Made by a program: the position numbers and the translations under genes
Source: Neomesorhizobium albiziae
Lineage (GTDB): Bacteria; Pseudomonadota; Alphaproteobacteria; Rhizobiales; Rhizobiaceae
NCBI RefSeq assembly: GCF_900114255.1
Contig: NZ_FOSL01000006.1
Span: forward strand, 186,001 to 250,000
Direction of reading: 5' to 3'
Length of the DNA: 64,000 bases
The notes under the pieces: model-generated
Databases searched by the model: none
What the model saw: the letters and a program-made list of their open reading frames with translations, nothing else
Told to the model about the DNA's origin: nothing
Part shown: positions 1 to 10,046 of the stretch, in pieces
Layout: every line of letters begins with the position of its first letter
How positions within the stretch are numbered: the stretch's first letter is position 1

Positions 1-155
1 ATCCGGCCATCGTCCTGCCTTGCGGCTCCGACCGTGGCGGGTTGCCGATCGGCCTGCAACTGGTCGGCAGATTGTGGGATGAAGCGCGACTGCTCGGCAT
101 TGCCAAGGCGGTTTCGCAACTGACGGGCGGGTTTCGCGCGCCGCCAGGCTACTGA
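1..155 (+). CDS. Amidase signature family enzyme, C-terminal end only
   Basis: The reading frame is open from the window edge to a TGA at 153-155 and gives about 50 residues. It contains the segment GLPIGLQLVG followed by a short helix and terminal residues. That segment is the usual C-terminal signature of amidase-signature hydrolases (GatA/AtzF-like Ser-Ser-Lys amidases). The catalytic residues lie upstream of the window, so the substrate cannot be told. The AraC gene starts 34 bp downstream on the same strand. Confidence 0.7.
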   Translation, partial: PAIVLPCGSDRGGLPIGLQLVGRLWDEARLLGIAKAVSQLTGGFRAPPGY

Positions 156-189
156 GGCAGCAGATCATGCAGGACGCAACGAGGATTAC

Positions 190-1023
190 ATGGACCCGGT
201 AGAAAGAGCCATCTGGTTCGTCGAGCAGGGGTTCGGCAAGGAAATCTCGCTGGAAGACATCGCGGCGGTGGCCGGTGTGTCGCGCTTTCACATGGCCCGC
301 GCCTTCGGCACGGCGACCGGCCATTCGGTGATGCGCTATGTCCGCGGCCGCAGGCTTTCGGAAGCGGCGCGCGCGCTGGCGGCCGGCGCGCCAGATATCC
401 TCGCCGTGGCGCTCGATGCCGGATACGGCTCCCACGAGGCCTTCACCCGCGCCTTTCGCGACCAGTTCGGCATGACGCCGGAACAGCTGCGGACGCAAGG
501 TTCGCTCGACCCTATCGAATTCATGGAACCCATCAGGATGGACAAATCGATGACCATAGACCTTGAAGAGCCGCTCTTCGAAGACGGCAGGCCGCTGCTG
601 ATCGCCGGCATCGGCATGCGCTATACCTGCGAGACCAACCAGGGCATTCCGGCCCAGTGGCAACGCTTCGCGCCGCATATCGGAAACATCCCGCAGCAGG
701 TCGGCTGGGTCTCCTACGGGCTTTGCTGCAACTACGACAATGACGACAGTTTCGAATATGTCACCGGCGTCGAGGTCGCCAATTTCGGCGATGTGCCGGA
801 AGGCTTCAGCAGCATCCGGGTGCCGGCGCAGAAATATGCGGTTTTCAACCACCGCGAGCACATTTCAGCTATGCGCAGGACGGTTTCGACGATCTGGAAC
901 AGATGGCTGCCGCAATCGGGATACACGGTGGCCGACGCGCCGAATTTCGAGCGCTACGACGACCGGTTCGACCCCCAGACAGGGACGGGCCTGGTGGAGA
1001 TCTGGGTGCCGCTCAAGACATAG
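190..1023 (+). CDS. AraC-family regulator with GyrI-like effector domain
   Basis: The product has 277 residues. Residues 8-105 form the double helix-turn-helix of AraC/XylS proteins (ISLEDIAAVAGVSRFHMAR, then AGYGSHEAFTRAFRDQFG and the TPEQLR signature). Residues about 125-277 match the GyrI-like/AraC effector-binding domain, ending in VEIWVPL. This N-HTH plus C-GyrI order is that of Rob/SoxS-related multidrug-type sensors that bind small hydrophobic molecules. GAGG lies just upstream of the ATG. Its target is not evident; the neighbouring amidase end and opposite-strand cupin give no clear clue. Confidence 0.88.
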   Translation: MDPVERAIWFVEQGFGKEISLEDIAAVAGVSRFHMARAFGTATGHSVMRYVRGRRLSEAARALAAGAPDILAVALDAGYGSHEAFTRAFRDQFGMTPEQLRTQGSLDPIEFMEPIRMDKSMTIDLEEPLFEDGRPLLIAGIGMRYTCETNQGIPAQWQRFAPHIGNIPQQVGWVSYGLCCNYDNDDSFEYVTGVEVANFGDVPEGFSSIRVPAQKYAVFNHREHISAMRRTVSTIWNRWLPQSGYTVADAPNFERYDDRFDPQTGTGLVEIWVPLKT

Positions 1024-1048
1024 GAATGGCGGCCGGCATCCGGGAGTT

Positions 1049-1534
1049 TCAGGTCTTCTCGCGGTCGTAATAACCAACGGTATTTTCGGCGCGCATCATT
1101 TTGCGGAGTCTGGGTTTTCCGCGCTTGCCCACCACGACGAGCACCTTGCCCGAGTCCGGGTATTCGCACGCGTCGACCTCGACCAGCGTCGACAATGCGA
1201 GATAGCGCATCGTCGTCGTGCCGGTGTTGATGATCTGGTGGGCCACCTCCGGGCCGCCGGGCGGGCAGGCGATAACGTCGTGCCGGCGGATCGGAAAGCG
1301 TTGCTCGCCGAAACGGAGTTCGCCTTCACCCTCCAGGATGAAGAACATCTCCTCCTCGCCATGGTGGCAATGGAAGGGGCATTGGACCTTGCCTGGCGGC
1401 AGGACGGTGAGATTGTAGCCAAGATCTCTGGCGCCGATGTGGTCGCTTATCGTCGCGCGGCTCGATGCGTAGATACCATTTTCCTCGATGTCGTCGAACG
1501 CGACCTCGTCCAGGTTCATGACTGGCTTGACCAT
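1049..1534 (-). CDS. Cupin-domain protein
   Basis: This 161-residue protein carries a single cupin barrel. Motif 1 is seen as CPFHCHHGEEEMFFILEGEG (metal-type His/His/Glu) around residues 52-71, and motif 2 as PPGGPEVAHQIINTG around residues 91-105. There is no signal peptide or transmembrane segment. Such stand-alone cupins are often sugar isomerases, dioxygenases or sensors, and the sequence alone does not decide among them. It converges on the AraC gene and has no evident operon partner. Confidence 0.82.
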   Translation of the reverse strand: MVKPVMNLDEVAFDDIEENGIYASSRATISDHIGARDLGYNLTVLPPGKVQCPFHCHHGEEEMFFILEGEGELRFGEQRFPIRRHDVIACPPGGPEVAHQIINTGTTTMRYLALSTLVEVDACEYPDSGKVLVVVGKRGKPRLRKMMRAENTVGYYDREKT

Positions 1535-1704
1535 TCACCTCTCCCGATAATCGGCGCAGAGCCATGCTGCATCCGTTTTCAAGAATGATCGCTCCGCGCA
1601 TGCAAGACAACCGCTCTGCATCCGCGTGGCGGTTTTGCCGTTGGAACGTCGGGTTGCTCCGCGCGTTTAGACGCACGGCCATGGGAGGCCGCCTGGAGGA
1701 AGCG

Positions 1705-1896
1705 ATGGCCATGAAGAAACAATCGGCGGTTACCACCAAGGGCAAGGCAGCGGGCGCATCGCTGAAACGGAGCGCAGCCAAGGAAGAGCGTAAGGTCGAA
1801 GCGCAGAAGGGCAGCGACCTGGCCAAGGGCGAGAAGCGCTTCGAAGAGCGCTCGAAGAGTTCGGACGGCAGGAGCGCCGGCGCAAAGCAACGCTGA
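1705..1896 (+). CDS. Small Lys/Ala-rich basic protein, unknown function
   Basis: A 63-residue Lys, Ala, Glu and Ser-rich protein with no hydrophobic segment. The ATG at 1705 is chosen because GGAGGA lies five bases upstream; in-frame ATGs at 1564 and 1681 lack this. The composition resembles small disordered nucleic-acid-binding or stress proteins, but I recognise no family. Coding is plausible from the ribosome binding site and the clean stop at 1894-1896. Confidence 0.5.
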   Translation: MAMKKQSAVTTKGKAAGASLKRSAAKEERKVEAQKGSDLAKGEKRFEERSKSSDGRSAGAKQR

Positions 1897-2006
1897 AAGC
1901 AAAGCGCCGTGAACGAATTCAAAAGATTTGTGAAAGCCAAATTTAAGCTCTTTTGACTAATCTGCGGCGCATATTGTAGAGTTGGCCGTCGACCGGTGGG
2001 GGAGTA

Positions 2007-4670
2007 TTGAAGTTTTTTGGCACTAAACCCCGGAAAATAGGACAGGCCGTATTCACTACGACCAATATTCCGGCTGCAATCGCGCTTGTCGTGATCGCGG
2101 TGCTTGGAGTTTACGCCGATTACCAGAACCAACTGGTCTCCCGGCAGTCGGCGCGGGCAAGCGTGCTGGCGCAAGCCCATTTGATACGCTCCAATCTCGA
2201 AGGCAGCATTAGCGCCAATCTTCAGCTCGTGAGGGGCCTTGTCGCCACACTGTCCACCGAGCCGGGCATGGATCAGGAGCGGTTCGAGCGCCTGGCCGCC
2301 AATCTGTTCCGCGGCGACAGTCAGTTGCGCAACATTGCAGCAGCACCCAACCTCGTCGTTTCCATGATATATCCGATGGCTGGCAACGAAAGGGCGATCG
2401 GCCTCGACTACCGTACGAACGACGCGCAGAGGGAAGGTGCGCTGCGGGCGAGAGACGGTGGCGAATTGGTTCTGGTTGGACCCGTCGCCTTGAGGCAGGG
2501 CGGCCTGGGCTTTATCGGGCGCTACCCGGTTTTCGTCGATCTGCCTGGCGCCGGGAGGCAGTTCTGGGGCATCGTTTCGGCAGTAATCGACGCTGAAAAA
2601 CTCTACCGGGACAGCGGTTTGCTCGACCCGAACTTGCCGATAGACGTGGCCCTCATCGGAGCGGATTCGCGTGGCGAGCGCGGCATGCGATTTTTCGGCA
2701 GCGAGGACATCGTCGACGGCGATCCTGTGACAACCGACGTCTTGCTTCCCTCCGGTTCCTGGCGGCTGGCGGCAGTGCCCAAGGGCGGCTGGGACGCCGT
2801 GGAGGACTATGCCTGGCTGTTCCGTCTCGCCATGATCGTCGCCGGTGCGCTGGTGGTCATCCCCATCCTGATCGCCGGGCGGCTGTTCGAGGAACGGCAG
2901 AAAAACTACCGGCAGCTGCGCCGCAGCGAAAGGGAGCTCAGACAGCTGTCGCGGCGGCTGGAGCTCGCCCTCTCGGCCTCGAGGATCGGGGTCTGGGAAC
3001 ACAATCTCGAAACCGACGAGCTCGTCTGGGACGATCGCGTCAACGAGCTCTACGGCAAACCGAACGATGGTAAACCGAGGGGGTTCGAAGACTGGGCCGG
3101 CGCCATCCATCCCGAAGATGTCGAACAGGCACAGCGGGATTTCGACCTGGCCGTCGCCAACAACGACCTTTATTCCTCGGAATACCGCCTGCTGCTGCCC
3201 GATGGGCAACTGCGTTACCTTCGCACCCGTGCGGCGATCTACCAAGACGCCAGCGATCAGGCGAAGATGATCGGCGCCGAATGGGACGTCACTGCTGACG
3301 TCACCTTGCGCAAGGAACTCGAGCGAGCGAAGAACCTTGCCGAAAAGCGCAACGCCGAGCTTGAAATCGCCAAGGGGCACATCGAGCACAATGCCTTGCA
3401 CGATTCGCTGACCGGCCTACCCAACCGGCGTTATCTCGACGAAATGCTGGAACGCTTCGTTCCGGATTCCGACGGTATCGCGCTTTTGAACATCGATCTC
3501 GACCGCTTCAAGCAGATCAACGACACGCTGGGCCATGCGGCCGGCGACGCCATGCTGGTACATGCGGCCAACGTCCTGAAATCAAACGTGCGCGAAGCGG
3601 ATTTCGTGGCCCGCATCGGCGGTGACGAGTTCGTCGTATTCTGTCCGGCAAGCGGCGGCGCAGACGAGATGGCCGTGCTTGCCGACCGCATTATCCGCCA
3701 CATGCGCCGGCCGGTTTCCTACAATGGATACGAATGCCGTTTCGGCGTCAGCGTGGGCATCGCCATCGAAACGGGCGAAACTGTCGACCCGAAGCGGCTG
3801 CTGGTCAACGCCGACATCGCGCTTTACCGGGCCAAGAGGCGTGGCCGCAACCGCTACGAGTTTTTCACCGAAGCGCTGCAGGAAGAGATCACCGTCACCA
3901 AGCGGACGGCGGACGAAATTCTGCACGGCCTCGAGTGGGATGAGTTCCTGGCCTATTACCAGCCGCAATTCGACGCGAACACCCAGGAAATCATCGGTGT
4001 GGAGGCACTTGCACGCTGGCGCCACCCGGTGCGGGGCCTTCTTGCGCCGGACGTTTTCCTGCACACCGCCGAGGAATTGAGCGTCGTCTCCAGCATCGAC
4101 CGCCTGGTGCTCGAACAGGCTCTGAAGCATCACGAGGAATGGACCGCTGAAGGCCTCGTCATACCCCATATCTCGGTCAACGTGTCGGCCAGGCGGTTGC
4201 AGGACGAAGACCTGATCGAAAGTCTTCGGGGCCTCAGCATCAAGCGGGGGCTGTTGTCCTTCGAGCTGGTCGAATCCATCTTCCTCGACGACAGCGACGA
4301 CTTGGTGATCTGGAACATAAACCAGATCAAGGATCTCGGCATCGATGTCGAGATCGACGATTTCGGCACCGGCTACGCCTCGATCGTCAGCCTGCTCAAG
4401 CTGAAACCGCGCCGCCTGAAGATCGACCGGCAGCTGGTGTCGCCGATCGTCACCTCGCTGGCGCAGAGGCGGCTGGTCGAATCCATCATCGACATTGGCA
4501 GGTCGCTCGGCATCGCCGTGATCGCCGAGGGGGTGGAAACCATGGATCATGCCCGTATCCTCAAGGACCTGGGCTGCGACATTCTTCAGGGCCATGCATT
4601 CGCCGGCGCCATGAACGCGGCCGATTTCAAGGAATTCATCCGCGCCCGCGGTTTGCGTTTCGCTTCCTGA
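2007..4670 (+). CDS. Membrane CHASE-PAS-GGDEF-EAL cyclic-di-GMP enzyme
   Basis: The 887-residue protein probably both makes and degrades cyclic-di-GMP. A membrane helix lies at about 21-37, a periplasmic CHASE-type sensor at about 40-255 and a second helix at about 271-291. A short coiled region leads into a PAS/PAC domain (about 318-435). The GGDEF domain has an intact GGDEF at 538-542. The EAL domain has EAL at 666-668, DDFGTGYAS near 786 and EGVET near the end, so both active sites look complete. Translation starts at TTG 2007, six bases after GGGGGAG. It probably converts an extracytoplasmic signal into a motile/sessile decision. Confidence 0.93.
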   Translation: MKFFGTKPRKIGQAVFTTTNIPAAIALVVIAVLGVYADYQNQLVSRQSARASVLAQAHLIRSNLEGSISANLQLVRGLVATLSTEPGMDQERFERLAANLFRGDSQLRNIAAAPNLVVSMIYPMAGNERAIGLDYRTNDAQREGALRARDGGELVLVGPVALRQGGLGFIGRYPVFVDLPGAGRQFWGIVSAVIDAEKLYRDSGLLDPNLPIDVALIGADSRGERGMRFFGSEDIVDGDPVTTDVLLPSGSWRLAAVPKGGWDAVEDYAWLFRLAMIVAGALVVIPILIAGRLFEERQKNYRQLRRSERELRQLSRRLELALSASRIGVWEHNLETDELVWDDRVNELYGKPNDGKPRGFEDWAGAIHPEDVEQAQRDFDLAVANNDLYSSEYRLLLPDGQLRYLRTRAAIYQDASDQAKMIGAEWDVTADVTLRKELERAKNLAEKRNAELEIAKGHIEHNALHDSLTGLPNRRYLDEMLERFVPDSDGIALLNIDLDRFKQINDTLGHAAGDAMLVHAANVLKSNVREADFVARIGGDEFVVFCPASGGADEMAVLADRIIRHMRRPVSYNGYECRFGVSVGIAIETGETVDPKRLLVNADIALYRAKRRGRNRYEFFTEALQEEITVTKRTADEILHGLEWDEFLAYYQPQFDANTQEIIGVEALARWRHPVRGLLAPDVFLHTAEELSVVSSIDRLVLEQALKHHEEWTAEGLVIPHISVNVSARRLQDEDLIESLRGLSIKRGLLSFELVESIFLDDSDDLVIWNINQIKDLGIDVEIDDFGTGYASIVSLLKLKPRRLKIDRQLVSPIVTSLAQRRLVESIIDIGRSLGIAVIAEGVETMDHARILKDLGCDILQGHAFAGAMNAADFKEFIRARGLRFAS

Positions 4671-4773
4671 CGATGAAAAACCTTGTGACTTGGTGCAACC
4701 GTTCGGTTTATTGTTGGTTTCGATTCACCGGTTGAGGCCGGCAGGATCAGCAAACTGCGCCAAGAGGTTCGCC

Positions 4774-5691
4774 ATGCTTTGGAGAGGCCGCCGTCAGAGT
4801 GACAATGTCGAGGACGCGCGAGGCCAGGGCGGTGGGCTTCCGGGTGGATTCGGACGTGGTGGACCGGGCCGCATCCGTATTGGTCCCGGCGTAACCGGCG
4901 GTGGCGGACTGTCCGGCATCATCATCCTTGTCGTGCTGTTCTTCGTGCTGAAGGCGTGCGGAATCGACCCGATGCAGATCCTGGCCGGCGGCGACGCGCC
5001 CACGCAGTCGCCCGGCGGGGGAGGTGCGGTGAGCGACAGCAATACACCCGCATCCGACGAGATGAAGCAGTTCGTGTCGACCGTGCTAGCCGAGACCGAG
5101 GACGTCTGGAAAGGCGTCTTCCAGGCGGAGGGCGCGACCTATGAGGAACCGACGCTCACCATGTTCTCGGACCAGATACGCTCGGCCTGCGGCTTCGCGT
5201 CGTCGGCATCCGGGCCTTTCTACTGTCCCGGCGACCGCAAGGTCTATCTCGACACCAGCTTCTTCGACCAGCTCGACCGGCAGTTCGGGGCGAGCGGCGA
5301 CTTCGCGCAAGCCTATGTGATCGCGCATGAGGTCGGCCACCACGTGCAGAACCTGATTGGCGTGCTGCCCAAGTTCAACCAGATGCGGCAATCGATGGGC
5401 GAGGTCGAGGCCAACGAAATGTCGATGCGGGTCGAGCTGCAAGCGGATTGCTTCGCCGGCATGTGGGCACATTTCACCGCCCAGAAGGGCCTGCTTGAGG
5501 CAGGCGATGTGGAGGAAGCGCTGAACGCCGCCCAGCAGATCGGCGACGACACGCTGCAGCGGCGCACGCAGGGCTATGTGGTGCCGGAAAGCTTCAATCA
5601 TGGCACCTCGGCGCAGCGGCAGACCTGGTTCGCACGCGGTTTCAAGAGCGGCAAGCTTTCGGACTGCGATACGTTCAACAATCCGATCTGA
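4774..5691 (+). CDS. Neutral zinc metallopeptidase (YpfJ family)
   Basis: Start 4774 (ATG, AAGAGG upstream) gives 305 residues; an upstream in-frame ATG at 4690 lacks a Shine-Dalgarno. The N-terminus MLWRGRRQSDNVEDARG followed by a Gly-rich stretch and one membrane helix (about 48-64) is typical of the YpfJ/neutral zinc metallopeptidase family. The zinc motif HEVGHH lies at 185-190, with a downstream ELQADCFAG segment supplying the third ligand. The catalytic domain is probably outside the membrane. The physiological substrate is unknown. Confidence 0.9.
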   Translation: MLWRGRRQSDNVEDARGQGGGLPGGFGRGGPGRIRIGPGVTGGGGLSGIIILVVLFFVLKACGIDPMQILAGGDAPTQSPGGGGAVSDSNTPASDEMKQFVSTVLAETEDVWKGVFQAEGATYEEPTLTMFSDQIRSACGFASSASGPFYCPGDRKVYLDTSFFDQLDRQFGASGDFAQAYVIAHEVGHHVQNLIGVLPKFNQMRQSMGEVEANEMSMRVELQADCFAGMWAHFTAQKGLLEAGDVEEALNAAQQIGDDTLQRRTQGYVVPESFNHGTSAQRQTWFARGFKSGKLSDCDTFNNPI

Positions 5692-5786
5692 GCAGCCGCT
5701 TCCGCGGCTTGGCAGGGCTGGATGGTTTATGCCGTGATGGTGGGCAGTTGCCTCGAAGCGCTGCCGATCCGCTGCTGCCGGCAGGT

Positions 5787-6128
5787 TCAGGCGCCGTCGG
5801 TGACGTCGGCTTCGGTGGTGAGGCGAGGATAGCTGGCTGCGGCCTTGATAACCGAATCCAGTAGGCCGGGGAACCGGGCGTCGAGATCTTCGCGCCTGAG
5901 CGAGATGTGACGCGCCGTGCCTTCGATCCGCGTCCTGGTGACGCCCGCCTCGCGCAACTTGGCGAAATGATAGCTCAAATTGGATTTCGAACCGAAGTCG
6001 AGCCGCCGGCACATGGCTTCGCCGTCCTCGGCAAGCTGGCGGATGATCGACAGGCGCGTCGGGTCGCTGAGCGCCGCCAGCACCAGCGACAGTTCGATCT
6101 GCTCGGCATCGGGATGCAGCAATTTCAT
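5787..6128 (-). CDS. ArsR-family winged-helix regulator
   Basis: A 113-residue protein with the ArsR fold: ALSDPTRLSIIRQL near residue 20, a recognition helix around NLSYHFAKLREAGV and a following beta-wing with R/H residues. It lacks the canonical metal motif ELCVCDL; the matching stretch reads EAMCRRLDFG, so it may sense something other than arsenite or zinc. It stands alone between the metallopeptidase and carA. Confidence 0.85.
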   Translation of the reverse strand: MKLLHPDAEQIELSLVLAALSDPTRLSIIRQLAEDGEAMCRRLDFGSKSNLSYHFAKLREAGVTRTRIEGTARHISLRREDLDARFPGLLDSVIKAAASYPRLTTEADVTDGA

Positions 6129-6215
6129 GCTCCCGATCTAAGCAAGTTCGAAATCGGGATCAATGGCTGGCTCAATAGTTCATCAAATTTTGAACTTTAA
6201 GCGTTGGACGCCCGA

Positions 6216-7415
<1,200 letters not shown>

Positions 7416-7662
7416 GGCGGCTCTCCATCAAGAGGTGGCCGGAGCAGCGACCCGTCGCGGTCACGTCTGCGCAGCCAAAGACACGGAAGCGGCGAAACCT
7501 CGCCATCTCCGCGCACGATCAGAATTCAATGCATGCAAGGCCGCTACATAGGTGAAGCGGCCTTGACGGTCAATTGCGCAGACAGGGGCGGCGAGATTTA
7601 TACGCAGCCTTGAGATTTCAGCCGAAATGACATTAATCACAGCAATTCACTGGAGCAGACCG

Positions 7663-8115
7663 ATGCGCGAGAAAATCACCGACGCCCTGAAAACTGCGCT
7701 GAAGAGCGGCGACAGGGAACGCAGCGGAACTCTGCGGCTCGTCAACGCCGCCATCCAGGACCGCGACATCGCCAACCGTGGCACCGGCAAGGCCGCCGCG
7801 ACCGACGAGGAGATAATGCAGATCCTCGCCAAGATGGTGAAGCAGCGAGAGGAATCGGCCAAGGCCTTCGACGATGGCAAGCGGCCTGAACTGGCGGCCA
7901 AGGAGCGATCCGAGATCGAGATCATCCGCGCCTTCCTGCCGACGCAGATGGATGAGGCCGCAACTGCGCAGGCAATCAAGGCCGCGATCGCCGAAACGGG
8001 GGCAGCCGGGGTCAAGGACATGGGCCGCGTGATGGCGGCGCTGCGCGAAAAATATGTCGGCCAGATGGATTTCGGCAAGGCGAGCGGCCTGGTGAAGGGC
8101 TTCTTGCAGGGGTGA
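7663..8115 (+). CDS. GatB/YqeY-domain protein
   Basis: This 150-residue protein matches the YqeY family throughout: MREKITDALKTALKSGD, RLVNAAIQDRD, VKQREESAKAF, EIEIIRAFLPTQM and a final GRVMAALREKY followed by a short GQMDFGKASGLVKG helix. The family shares the tRNA-binding C-terminal domain of GatB, but its function is unclear. The ATG at 7663 is favoured over 7627 because GGAGC lies upstream and the family begins at this residue. Confidence 0.9.
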   Translation: MREKITDALKTALKSGDRERSGTLRLVNAAIQDRDIANRGTGKAAATDEEIMQILAKMVKQREESAKAFDDGKRPELAAKERSEIEIIRAFLPTQMDEAATAQAIKAAIAETGAAGVKDMGRVMAALREKYVGQMDFGKASGLVKGFLQG

Positions 8116-8233
8116 CGACCCGATCGCGCCGTCGCGATGACATCTGGTATCGCAATCCCGTCCGGCAATCGGGATATCTGCAAAGGCAGGTGGGCTCCTG
8201 AAATCTGCCCGGCCCGATGATAATATTCTGGCG

Positions 8234-8701
8234 ATGATGCGAGAGTTCGACCCGAACGATGTTCTAAGCCGCCCGCTGATGGCGAACCTGGCGACCGTCA
8301 TGCCGGACGGCGCGCCGCGAAACGCGCCGGTGTGGTTCATCTGGGAGGAGGGTGCGATCTGGCTGCTCGGGTCAGTCGACGGAAGTGCTGTAAAACATCT
8401 CGAAAGAGACCCGCGCTGCGCGGTGGAAATCGTTCATTTCGACAACGATGCCGGCGTCCTGTTGCATCTCGGGTTGCGCGGCAAAGCCACCATCGAACCG
8501 ATGTCGCCAGAGCGTTTTAGACGGCTGCTTCACAAATATCTCGGTCCCGAAGCAGGCTGGAACCGTTGGTTCATCGATAATGTGGCGCAGATCGAGCACC
8601 CGGACGGACGCATGATCAGGCTGGAGCCGGCCAGCGTCTTCACCAACAACGTGTCGTTCTTCAGAACCGGTCCCGACTTTGCGTGGCCACCGGACTCTTA
8701 G
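8234..8701 (+). CDS. Pyridoxamine 5'-phosphate oxidase-family FMN protein
   Basis: The 155-residue protein has the split-barrel flavin fold: LSRPLMANLATVMPDGAPRNAPVWFIWEE at the N-terminus, then HLERDPRCAVEIVHFDND. The family binds FMN or F420 and often reduces small molecules; true PdxH activity is unlikely given the short length. Start 8234 is the first of two adjacent ATGs. It is followed by the convergent LuxR regulator. Confidence 0.85.
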   Translation: MMREFDPNDVLSRPLMANLATVMPDGAPRNAPVWFIWEEGAIWLLGSVDGSAVKHLERDPRCAVEIVHFDNDAGVLLHLGLRGKATIEPMSPERFRRLLHKYLGPEAGWNRWFIDNVAQIEHPDGRMIRLEPASVFTNNVSFFRTGPDFAWPPDS

Positions 8702-8780
8702 CCGTCGCCTGAATGTAGGCATCAACGGGACTGGGCTCGCTGCGGTTCAGGATCGCACTTTTAACTGCCGCTACCGCGTC

Positions 8781-9875
8781 TCAGTTGGGATTCATCGAGC
8801 CGGCCAGCCGGATCAGTTCGATCTGGCTGGAGACGCCGGTCTTGGCAAAAACGCTCTTTACCTGAGAGCGGATCGTCTCGCGTGAAAGCATCGCATCGTC
8901 GGCGATTTCGGAGATGCGCTTGCCGGACACCAGCCCTTCGAGCGCCCGCTTTTCCGCTGCGGTGAGCCTGTGCGTGTTGGCGAAATAGTCGATTCCGACA
9001 CGGGTCTTGGCGGCCGGGCGCTCGATCAGCACGACGACCGTCGGTCCATCGAAATAGGCCGAAATCCGGTCCTGGTTCAAGCGGATCAGGGTCAGCTTCC
9101 ATTGACCGGCAACGAAGCCGGCAGTGTTGGCTCCTGCGAAGCTGCGGTCGAGCATCCGCGCCAGCATGGCGTCCGCATCGGCTTGCGCACTCTTCACCCG
9201 GCCGAGCGGGGTGACGCCGACGCCGCATCCGGCCTCGACCATGCGCTGTCCGGTCGCGGAAATCGCCTTCAGCCCGCGGGCGTCGCCCACAATCACGAGC
9301 CCGACATCGATGGCGTCGAAGAGCGAGGCGCCGATGTCTTCGATGGCCCTCTGGCGGGAATTGCGCCGGAAGTGCCGGAAGGCCCGCTGCAGGTGCGGCG
9401 CCAGTCGAGTCAAACGGTCGGCGGCCTCGCGGTTCGCATCGGGGTCGGCGCGGCTCGTCGTCGTCGACAGCAGGAACGAGCAGCCGTGCTCGCGCACGAT
9501 GGTGACCCCAACCGCGGACTCGCCGATCTCGCGGCGGAAAAAATCATTGTAGAATTCGGTTTTGACGAACTTTTCGCGCGGCAGCATCTGTTCTGCGACG
9601 ACGCCTTGCCCGATTTTGCGGACGGAAGCCGCAGGCATCCAGGGATTGAGCCGGGAATAATGACGCGCATATTCGGCAACGACGTCCTCGCCGAGGCCAG
9701 AGCTGAGTTCCCAGGCTCCCCTTGCCTTGCGGACATCGTGATGGAAGAGGGTCGTCTTGCCTCCGGGCAGCGAGCGGCTCAGCCGGTCGAGGAAATCCTC
9801 CCAGGGCGCTTCACCCAGCAGTGCCGCATAGATGAGATCGATGAACTCTCCATCATGCGGCGCGGCGTCGTTCAT
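8781..9875 (-). CDS. LuxR-family regulator with N-terminal sensory region
   Basis: The start at 9875 gives 364 residues beginning MNDAAPHDGEFIDLIYAALL; a longer frame to 9995 lacks homology-like sequence and a ribosome binding site. The C-terminal 65 residues form a LuxR/GerE helix-turn-helix (LTAAEKRALEGLVSGKRISE, then IRSQVKSVFAKTGVSSQIEL). The N-terminal 280 residues resemble the weakly conserved sensory part of single-component LuxR regulators with a PAS-like centre. No cognate kinase or autoinducer synthase is nearby. Confidence 0.85.
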   Translation of the reverse strand: MNDAAPHDGEFIDLIYAALLGEAPWEDFLDRLSRSLPGGKTTLFHHDVRKARGAWELSSGLGEDVVAEYARHYSRLNPWMPAASVRKIGQGVVAEQMLPREKFVKTEFYNDFFRREIGESAVGVTIVREHGCSFLLSTTTSRADPDANREAADRLTRLAPHLQRAFRHFRRNSRQRAIEDIGASLFDAIDVGLVIVGDARGLKAISATGQRMVEAGCGVGVTPLGRVKSAQADADAMLARMLDRSFAGANTAGFVAGQWKLTLIRLNQDRISAYFDGPTVVVLIERPAAKTRVGIDYFANTHRLTAAEKRALEGLVSGKRISEIADDAMLSRETIRSQVKSVFAKTGVSSQIELIRLAGSMNPN

Positions 9876-10046
9876 CCGCACAACCCCGAGCAAGCGGTTC
9901 GAAAGTCCGGCATTGCTGTCTTCATCGTGCCCTGCCTCGCAGACACTCCGGACGGAGCGTCGACTGCACGACCATAGGCGATAGAACGGCGCCATGACAA
10001 CCGGCTTTGCTGCGTTGCAATAGCTGGCCGGAAAGCGCCCGCTTGA

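Noticed and set aside
1326-3401. Long minus-strand frame of 691 codons
   Set aside because: It is antisense to the cupin-GGDEF region, has no family motifs and exists because of GC-rich third codon positions.
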